NCBI GenBank assembly: GCA_902803195.1
Contig: CADCOX010000414.1
Coordinates: 1 to 5,289 of the forward strand
Reading direction: 5' to 3'
DNA: 5,289 nucleotides
DNA from: an uncultured Bacteroidales bacterium
Lineage (GTDB): Bacteria; Bacteroidota; Bacteroidia; Bacteroidales; Bacteroidaceae
The notes beneath the pieces were generated by a model, which had not been told where the DNA came from, did not search any database, and saw only the letters and a list, made by a program, of their open reading frames with translations. The position numbers and the translations under genes are program-made. This document shows positions 1 through 5,289 of this stretch, piece by piece (the first letter of the stretch is position 1; each line of letters starts with the position of its first letter).

Positions 1-2039
1 ACGGAGTAAGGCTTGCGTCGCACGGCCTCGGTGAGCTGTCCGCCCTCGTCGTAACCTACGTATCCTGGAGGGGCACCGATGAGGCGGCTGACGCTGTGCT
101 TCTCCTGATACTCCGACATGTCAATACGGGTCATCATGCTCTCGTCGTCGAAGAGGAATTCAGCGAGCGCCTTGGCCAGCTCAGTCTTGCCGACACCCGT
201 GGTGCCGAGGAAGATGAATGAGCCGATAGGCCGCTTTGGGTCTTGCAGACCAGCACGGCTGCGGCGCACGGCATCGGCCACGGCGCGTATGGCCTCGTCC
301 TGACCGATGACACGGCGGTGGAGCTCCTCCTCGAGGTGGAGGAGTTTCTCGCGCTCGGACTGTAGCATCTTGGAGACGGGAATGCCCGTCCAACGGCTGA
401 CGACCTCGGCGATATCATCGGCTGTCACTTCCTCCTTGACCATGGCCTCCGTGCCCTGAGCCGAACGTAGCTGCTCCTGGATTCTCTGGATATCCGCCTC
501 GAGGCTCTGGAGACGTCCATAGCGGATCTCGGCCACATGGGCGAAGTCGCCTTCGCGCTCAGCGCGGTCGGCCTCGAACTTGAGCTGTTCCATCTGCTGC
601 TTGTCGGCCTGTATCTTGGCGAGGAGCCCTTTCTCGCCCTCCCACTTGGCGCGCATCTGCTGCTCTTGCTCGCGGAGGTCGGCAATCTGCTTGTTGAGGT
701 CCTGGAGCTTGGTAGCTGCAACAGAGTCGCTGCCCGCCGAACTTTCGGCCTCGCGCTTGATGGCTTCGCGCTCAATCTCGAGCTGCTTGAGTCGGCGGGT
801 GATCTCGTCCAACTCCTCAGGTACGCTATCGCGCTCCATGCGGAGCTTGGCGGCAGCCTCGTCCATCAGGTCGATGGCTTTATCCGGGAGAAAGCGGTCG
901 GTGATGTAGCGATGCGAGAGCTCGACAGCCGCGATGATGGCATCGTCCTGAATACGCACGCGGTGGTGGTTCTCGTAACGCTCCTTCAGACCGCGGAGGA
1001 TGCTGATGCTCTCGAGCGTGCCCGGCTCGTCGACCATTACACTCTGGAAGCGTCGCTCGAGGGCCTTGTCCTTCTCGAAGTACTTCTGATACTCATCGAG
1101 GGTCGTAGCACCAATCGCACGCAGTTCTCCTCGTGCGAGGGCAGGCTTCAGGATGTTGGCAGCGTCCATGGCGCCTTCACTCTTGCCGGCGCCTACGAGC
1201 GTATGGATCTCGTCGATGAAAAGGATGATTCGCCCGTCGGACTTCGTCACCTCGTTGATGACGCTCTTGAGTCGCTCCTCAAACTCGCCTTTGTACTTGG
1301 CGCCTGCGATGAGTGCGCCCATGTCAAGCGAGAAAAGTTGTTTCTCGCGCAGGTTCTCAGGCACATCGCCGCGGAGGATGCGGTGGGCAAGGCCTTCGAC
1401 GATGGCCGTCTTACCCGTGCCCGGCTCACCGATGAGGATAGGATTGTTCTTGGTGCGGCGCGAGAGAATCTGAAGGACACGTCGGATCTCGTCATCGCGC
1501 CCTATGACCGGGTCGAGTCGGCCCGCCCTCGCTTCTTCAATAAGATTGCGGGCATATTTGGACAGGCTCTGATAAGTATCCTCGCTGGACTGCGACTTCA
1601 CCTGTTGGCCACCTCGCAGTTCACGGATGGCTGCCGTGAGGTCTTTCTCGTTCACGCCAGCATCCTTCAGGATTCGTGCAGCGGTGGAGTTGCTGCCTAC
1701 GACGGCGAGCAGAAGGAGTTCGATGGTGACAAACTCATCGCCCTGCTTGGCAGCCAATTCCTCTGCACGAGTGAGTATTGTATTGGTTTCACGCGCGAGG
1801 TAAGGATCGCCCCCCTCGACGCGGGGCAGGCTCTGCAACTGAGCTTCGAGAGCTTGGCTGACGGCTTGGGCGTTGACCGACAGCTTACGGAACAGGAACT
1901 GAGTGACCTGTTCGCCGTTCTTCAGGATGGCAGCCAACAGGTGCTCGGGCTCGATGGCCTGCTGACGGCGGGCCTCGGCGATGCGCACGGCCTCTTGTAT
2001 GGTCTCTTGCGCTTTGATGGTAAACTTGTCGAAATTCAT
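1..2039 (-). CDS. clpB: ClpB, Hsp100 family ATP-dependent protein disaggregase (3' end beyond window)
   Basis: Cytoplasmic AAA+ chaperone that, by family knowledge, forms hexamers and works with DnaK/DnaJ/GrpE to pull polypeptides out of aggregates through its central pore. The 679 visible codons read without a frameshift. The N-domain covers about residues 1-143. The first ATPase domain has Walker A GEPGTGKT (204-211), pore-loop AKYKGEFE (Tyr249), Walker B ILFIDEIH (272-279; Asp276, Glu277) and the arginine-finger region ALERRF (326-331). An intact coiled-coil M-domain spans about 400-525 and includes Tyr507 in EIRYG, at the position of E. coli Tyr503. The second ATPase domain begins with Walker A GTTGVGKT (612-619) and pore-loop GAPPGYVGY (655-663). 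The reading stops at ...RRKPYS, so about 180 of the usual 860 residues, including the second Walker B and sensor 2, are missing. The M-domain and GYVG pore loop separate it from ClpA and ClpC. The ATG start is secure: an in-frame TAA lies four codons upstream with no other start between. Confidence 0.98.
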   Translation of the reverse strand, partial: MNFDKFTIKAQETIQEAVRIAEARRQQAIEPEHLLAAILKNGEQVTQFLFRKLSVNAQAVSQALEAQLQSLPRVEGGDPYLARETNTILTRAEELAAKQGDEFVTIELLLLAVVGSNSTAARILKDAGVNEKDLTAAIRELRGGQQVKSQSSEDTYQSLSKYARNLIEEARAGRLDPVIGRDDEIRRVLQILSRRTKNNPILIGEPGTGKTAIVEGLAHRILRGDVPENLREKQLFSLDMGALIAGAKYKGEFEERLKSVINEVTKSDGRIILFIDEIHTLVGAGKSEGAMDAANILKPALARGELRAIGATTLDEYQKYFEKDKALERRFQSVMVDEPGTLESISILRGLKERYENHHRVRIQDDAIIAAVELSHRYITDRFLPDKAIDLMDEAAAKLRMERDSVPEELDEITRRLKQLEIEREAIKREAESSAGSDSVAATKLQDLNKQIADLREQEQQMRAKWEGEKGLLAKIQADKQQMEQLKFEADRAEREGDFAHVAEIRYGRLQSLEADIQRIQEQLRSAQGTEAMVKEEVTADDIAEVVSRWTGIPVSKMLQSEREKLLHLEEELHRRVIGQDEAIRAVADAVRRSRAGLQDPKRPIGSFIFLGTTGVGKTELAKALAEFLFDDESMMTRIDMSEYQEKHSVSRLIGAPPGYVGYDEGGQLTEAVRRKPYS
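1599..1615 (-). promoter_or_regulatory. Possible internal clpB start (GTG, Val147) for an N-domain-less isoform
   Basis: Val147 of ClpB is encoded by GTG (1601-1599) in the context RGGQQVKSQ. A GAGGTG sequence (1615-1610) lies 8 bases before it. In E. coli the short ClpB form starts at the equivalent GTG (Val149) after RGGES, at the boundary between N-domain and first ATPase domain. The Shine-Dalgarno-like bases also fall in the codons for conserved Arg-Gly-Gly, so they may be there only for protein reasons, and Bacteroidota rely little on Shine-Dalgarno pairing. Confidence 0.3.
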
Positions 2040-2069
2040 GGTGATGATGTTTTATTTGTTTTTATTGTC
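2040..2069 (-). promoter_or_regulatory. clpB translation start region, A-rich and without Shine-Dalgarno
   Basis: The 30 bases before the clpB ATG read, in the sense strand, as an A-rich run (AATAAAAACAAATAAAAC) followed by ATCATCACC. There is no GGAGG-like sequence. A occurs at -3, -6 and -9. Weak use of Shine-Dalgarno and a preference for A-rich, unstructured leaders is typical of Bacteroidota. An in-frame TAA at 2054-2052 excludes a longer N-terminus. Confidence 0.6.
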
Positions 2070-2113
2070 TACCTTGGCAGCGGCAAAAGGTGTGCGAGAG
2101 AGGACGAAACGGC

Positions 2114-2144
2114 CAAAAAGTCAGCTATTCAGACTATTTGACAA
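2114..2144 (-). promoter_or_regulatory. Weak candidate clpB promoter of Bacteroidota type
   Basis: The Bacteroidota housekeeping promoter is TTG near -33 and TAnnTTTG near -7, about 19-21 bases apart. On the minus strand a TTG (2144-2142) lies 20 bases before ACTTTTTG (2121-2114). The second box matches only the TTTG half and misses the TA, so the match is poor. Its position would give a leader of roughly 70 bases before the clpB ATG. It is the best match I found between the terminator and clpB. I saw no CIRCE-type inverted repeat. Confidence 0.25.
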
Positions 2145-2200
2145 TGCGAACGGGGGCGGAAAGGACTTTCCGACAGCGTAAGTCTGGCTCTTCAAGCGAT

Positions 2201-2277
2201 GGGAAGCGAAAGGAAAGGATGCCGAAAGGGCAAGAGGAATGGGGAATAGGGAGATGATGGAGGCGACAAAAAGAGAG
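2201..2277 (-). promoter_or_regulatory. C-rich, G-poor transcript tract, possible Rho utilisation site
   Basis: In the minus-strand sense these 77 bases hold 34 C and only 6 G and are about 86% pyrimidine. This is the base composition expected of Rho loading sites. It overlaps the last part of the intrinsic terminator and continues past it, so it could act as a backup stop for readthrough before clpB. It has no open reading frame of note. The role is inferred from composition alone, and it could simply be unconstrained spacer. Confidence 0.3.
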
Positions 2278-2303
2278 GTCCGCCCTACAGAGAGGACGGA
2301 CCT
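2268..2303 (-). terminator. Intrinsic terminator of the large secreted-protein gene
   Basis: On the minus strand AGGTCCGTCC (2303-2294) pairs with GGGCGGACCT (2285-2276): ten base pairs with one G-U wobble and an eight-base loop. It is followed by CTC and then five T (2272-2268). It begins 31 bases after the stop codon at 2335, the usual position for a Rho-independent terminator. It should separate this transcript from clpB. The opposite strand lacks a T-run after the stem, so it is one-directional. Confidence 0.85.
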
Positions 2304-2334
2304 TGGAGAGGGTATGACGTGGGAGAAGTGAATA

Positions 2335-5289
2335 TCACTTCACCATCACCTTCGTGCCATTGAGGATGTAAACGCCACGGCCAAGAGATTGGACATCGCT
2401 GAGGGTAGCACCCTTGCGGAGGAGTTGACCGGCAGCATTGTAGAGATTGCCGGGCTCTGCCACACGAGCCAAGGTGGCGTTGATGCCGGTGAGTTCACCA
2501 TCAATCTCGATGAGGAGACTGTAGGACTCGATAGCATCAGGAGCGATAGTGCCTGGAAGCAGATAAGCCTGGTTGTAGTAGAGGCTTGCCGTCTCCTCGG
2601 TGACGGTCTCAGCACCACCCTGTCTGAAGACGACGGCCTCGCCTTCAATCTTCACAGGTTCGTAGTTGCCGACCAACGGACCAGCCATTGGCTCAGCAGC
2701 AAGTTCAGTACCCACGGTGAGCGTCATCGTCTTGAGGGCAGGAGCAATGCCATCCTCTGCCTGAACGTAGTCGCCATCGGCCACAAAGAGAACGGGCTGT
2801 CCTGCCTCGGCCTTTTCCACCTTGTTGAGGGCTACACAAACCTTATCGCCTACTGTGGCGGTACCGGCCACGGTATAGAGAGCACCTGCACTGGTGCCGA
2901 TAGAGAGCGGATAGCACATCGGGATGACATCACCGTCGACATAACTGAAGATGGGCGTGCCCACTTCTGCATCGAAATCTTTGACCTCCTCAATCATCAA
3001 GCCTGAGTTGGAACCGACATGATGGTCCTGCCAAGTGACCAAGCGATGGTCGCGAAGCTGAGCATGAAGGTAGGCGAGGTCGTCGCCAGCATAGTTGGCG
3101 CCATGAATGGTGTTTTCGCCATAACCTATGGCCGACACCTTAAAGAGCGAGGGATTGAGCGAAAGGCGTGTCCAGCCATTGTAATTACGAGCTTGGATGT
3201 AAAGGCCCGTGGCGGCATGCTGAATCATGTAGGAATCGTCGCCGACAGGAATGAAACGGAAGGCGATATCGCCTGACTTCTCATTAGTGAAAAAGAGGCA
3301 GGAGTCCTGACGGACCTCTTCGGCCGAGAGGAGCGTCAGCGACTGGGAGTTGGCGGGGCAGAGGTAGTTGTCGAAGAGCGAGCCCCAGCCCGAATCGAGT
3401 ACGTTGCCCATATCCCAATTGTTGTCGATGTAGAGGTCCTCGTTGGCGAAGCGGATGGCATAGAACTTTGCAGGATCTACTTTATTGGCTCTTGCCATGA
3501 AGTTGGAGCCAGCCTCGCCGAGAGCTGCCAGGAAGGCTTCGCTCTCAGTCTGCGTGTACTTGCCGCCGGCATCATAAGCCTTGGCATCCTCGATGTCCTT
3601 GGTGATGGCATCGATAGTAGACTGAGCCCACTCGCCCGGGTTGTCGCCAGCAACAAGAAGTTCGGTGGCAGGTTCGGCTGCATCAATGGCCTTGCGCAAC
3701 GGAGTCGGGTCGACGAAGCGAGCGATGAACGCATCGTAGACCTCCTTGAATGCAGCGTAATCAGCACGTGTGACGGCACTGGGATCAACCTTATCGGCCG
3801 ATTCGATGGCTGCAACCATATTGGTGTAGACATCGCCGAGCTGAGAGGCCTGATTGGTTGGATTCTCGGCCATCGAATAGAGTTGGAACTCACTCACATG
3901 GAAGTAACCGCGATTGCTGGTGGTGGCTTCAGCATAGAAACGGAGATACATATAGCCCTCGCCTTCAGGAATCGTGAAGGTGGCGCTACGGCTCTCGCCC
4001 GACTTGCCATAAGGGGTGTCGAGAGTAGCGATGAGGTCACAACCAGCCTTGTCGATGTTGGGTGAGTTGGTACCATAGACACCCCATTGGGTGACGTGGT
4101 CGCTCTCGATGTTCTGACGACGCGAGAACTCTAAGAGGATGTCACCCTTGACTTCCTCGGGGAACTCGACTTGGAGGTAGTGGGAACCATTGTCGGCATT
4201 ACCTCCAGTCCATACAGTATGCCAGTAGTTGTCGACCCGTCCATCAATCAGGACTCCATCGGATAGATTGCCGCCATCCTTGTCACCAAGATCGTTCTGG
4301 CTGAAGGGGCTGCTGAACTGGCCAGCCTCAGTGATGAGCTTCGTTTTGGTCATGTCGTCAGCTATCTCCACCTTGGCCTTGGCGTCGGAAAGCATGTTGT
4401 AGAAATCCTGGACATAGGCCGTAGCATCGAGCAGGCGCTCAGCCTCTGCAGCATCTACGGGCTCAAGATACCACTCGCTGGCACCGCTGTCGGAGGTCGT
4501 ATTGCACCAAACGGTGATGGGGCCTTCCCATCCCTGCCCTTGGTTGTGCCAGTTCATGTGGATGTATTTGTAGTCATTGGCTTTCTCATTGCTGAAACGG
4601 AAATTGAACATGACAAAGTCCTCCTCGGTGCTCAGTTCCCATGTGGTAAAGTAGGAACCGTCCTGCTTGGAGATAGGATCAATGGCGATGTAGCGGATAT
4701 CGGCCGTGCAATTCTCGGGCGTGCTGAAGACAAGGCCATTGCTGGGATTCCTTAGGAGATAAGTATTATCTGGTTGCAATTCGAGCGTCCAGAGGAGGGT
4801 GGGATCCTCGCGATCGACATTCTTCCACCCATTCTCGCCCGTAGCCTTGCTGTAGAGCGCTTTGGTATAGAGGGTGACATCACCTTCTTCGGTCTCGCTG
4901 TAGAACTGGCGGGCACAGATGAAGCGGTAGTAGCCGTTGGTGGGCTGATAGAGTCGCTGAGCGGCGGCCAGAGCCATATAGGTATCAACGATATTGTGCG
5001 AGAGGGCATTGACCTGGTCTATGCTCAGGTCGTAGCCAAAGTTCTGGCTGGCGTCATCGAGGATGAGAGCGGCTTCGAGTGCATTCAGGAATGCATTGTA
5101 GAGGTCCTCGGGGTATTGGCCATATTCGGTGCCGGGAGTGAAGGTTCCTGTGTACTTACTGTAGCGCGTGTACATGGTCAATAAGTTCTCGCGTGCTGCC
5201 TCCATCTCCTGAGGATCGGGATAGAGAAATTCACTCTCTGAGCAGAAGTAGACAGCGTCCACAGTCACAAAACCTGCGGCATGAGGCTG
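2335..5289 (-). CDS. Large secreted multidomain carbohydrate-binding-type protein with T9SS-like C-terminal tail (5' end beyond window)
   Basis: The C-terminal 984 codons of a larger gene are visible. Numbering from the window edge, the order is: the last strand of what looks like a discoidin domain (5-17), a helical module (about 25-117), a beta-trefoil/ricin-like domain (119-278), a helical linker (279-319), a discoidin/F5/8 type C-like domain (320-473, with DGRVDNYWHTVWTGG and a closing GYFHVSEFQLYS strand), a FIVAR-like helical region (475-603), a second trefoil-like domain (608-771), a beta-rich domain common in Bacteroidales surface proteins (773-912), and a short tail (947-984) with NLYNAAGQLL and GRGVYILNGTKVMVK. 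The tail resembles type IX secretion sorting domains, so the protein is probably exported and held at or released from the surface. Discoidin and trefoil domains usually bind glycans; I see no catalytic domain, and an enzyme could lie in the missing N-terminal part. The GTG at 5268 is in frame but the reading continues open to 5289 (QPHAAGF before it), so it is probably an internal valine. Domain names are from visual recognition and the ligand is unknown. Confidence 0.85.
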   Translation of the reverse strand, partial: QPHAAGFVTVDAVYFCSESEFLYPDPQEMEAARENLLTMYTRYSKYTGTFTPGTEYGQYPEDLYNAFLNALEAALILDDASQNFGYDLSIDQVNALSHNIVDTYMALAAAQRLYQPTNGYYRFICARQFYSETEEGDVTLYTKALYSKATGENGWKNVDREDPTLLWTLELQPDNTYLLRNPSNGLVFSTPENCTADIRYIAIDPISKQDGSYFTTWELSTEEDFVMFNFRFSNEKANDYKYIHMNWHNQGQGWEGPITVWCNTTSDSGASEWYLEPVDAAEAERLLDATAYVQDFYNMLSDAKAKVEIADDMTKTKLITEAGQFSSPFSQNDLGDKDGGNLSDGVLIDGRVDNYWHTVWTGGNADNGSHYLQVEFPEEVKGDILLEFSRRQNIESDHVTQWGVYGTNSPNIDKAGCDLIATLDTPYGKSGESRSATFTIPEGEGYMYLRFYAEATTSNRGYFHVSEFQLYSMAENPTNQASQLGDVYTNMVAAIESADKVDPSAVTRADYAAFKEVYDAFIARFVDPTPLRKAIDAAEPATELLVAGDNPGEWAQSTIDAITKDIEDAKAYDAGGKYTQTESEAFLAALGEAGSNFMARANKVDPAKFYAIRFANEDLYIDNNWDMGNVLDSGWGSLFDNYLCPANSQSLTLLSAEEVRQDSCLFFTNEKSGDIAFRFIPVGDDSYMIQHAATGLYIQARNYNGWTRLSLNPSLFKVSAIGYGENTIHGANYAGDDLAYLHAQLRDHRLVTWQDHHVGSNSGLMIEEVKDFDAEVGTPIFSYVDGDVIPMCYPLSIGTSAGALYTVAGTATVGDKVCVALNKVEKAEAGQPVLFVADGDYVQAEDGIAPALKTMTLTVGTELAAEPMAGPLVGNYEPVKIEGEAVVFRQGGAETVTEETASLYYNQAYLLPGTIAPDAIESYSLLIEIDGELTGINATLARVAEPGNLYNAAGQLLRKGATLSDVQSLGRGVYILNGTKVMVK

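Noticed and set aside
537..2141. A 534-codon open frame on the plus strand, opposite clpB and in the same codon register.
   Set aside because: It is fully explained by clpB, whose codon choice avoids TTA, CTA and TCA and so leaves no stops in the opposite strand. Its translation shows no recognisable domain, and the minus-strand ClpB reading has every expected motif.
2040..2334. Search of the intergenic region for a small gene, an RNA gene or a heat-shock operator such as CIRCE.
   Set aside because: I found only the terminator, the C-rich tract, a weak promoter candidate and the A-rich leader. No CIRCE-like inverted repeat, no tRNA-like fold and no convincing short reading frame were seen.
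2389..3006. A 205-codon open frame on the plus strand opposite the end of the secreted-protein gene.
   Set aside because: It lies wholly inside a well-supported minus-strand gene, has no recognisable domain, and arises from the GC-rich codon usage of that gene.
3477..3893. A 138-codon open frame on the minus strand in another phase within the secreted-protein gene.
   Set aside because: The composition is Ser, Arg and Pro-rich as expected of an out-of-frame reading, and it overlaps the FIVAR-like helical region of the real gene completely.
2335..5289. Idea that the large gene and clpB form an operon or a defence-type system.
   Set aside because: A good intrinsic terminator and nearly 300 bases separate them, and the protein types (extracellular binding protein and cytoplasmic chaperone) give no reason for joint function.

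Overview
This window looks like a chromosomal piece from a Bacteroidota (Bacteroidales, Prevotella-like) bacterium with fairly high GC. Three things point there: a ClpB that begins MNFDKFTIKAQE, no Shine-Dalgarno at its start but an A-rich leader, and a large multidomain surface or secreted protein ending in a GVYILNGTKVMVK-type tail, like the C-terminal sorting tails of the type IX secretion system (T9SS). The genus is inferred by eye and not proven.

Both real genes lie on the minus strand and both run off the window. From 5289 down to 2335 is the 3' part of a gene for a large extracellular protein (984 codons visible, 5' end missing). It is built from helical linkers, two related beta-trefoil-like domains, a discoidin (F5/8 type C)-like domain, a beta-rich domain and the T9SS-like tail. 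It most likely binds glycans at or outside the cell surface; any catalytic domain would be in the missing N-terminal part. A strong intrinsic terminator (2268-2303) follows its stop codon, and beyond that is a C-rich, G-poor stretch of transcript that could be a Rho loading site.

From 2039 down to base 1 is clpB, the Hsp100 disaggregase. Its N-domain, first ATPase domain, coiled-coil M-domain and the beginning of the second ATPase domain are present (679 codons); roughly the last fifth lies beyond base 1. The terminator and the roughly 230-base leader region indicate that clpB has its own transcript, and a weak Bacteroidota-type promoter candidate is visible there. The two genes are neighbours but show no functional link.

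I see no RNA gene, mobile element, CRISPR array or clear new system. The points most worth a second look are the duplicated discoidin/helical/trefoil architecture of the secreted protein, the fact that its apparent GTG start is not a start, and a possible internal GTG start in clpB at the position used in E. coli to make the short ClpB isoform.
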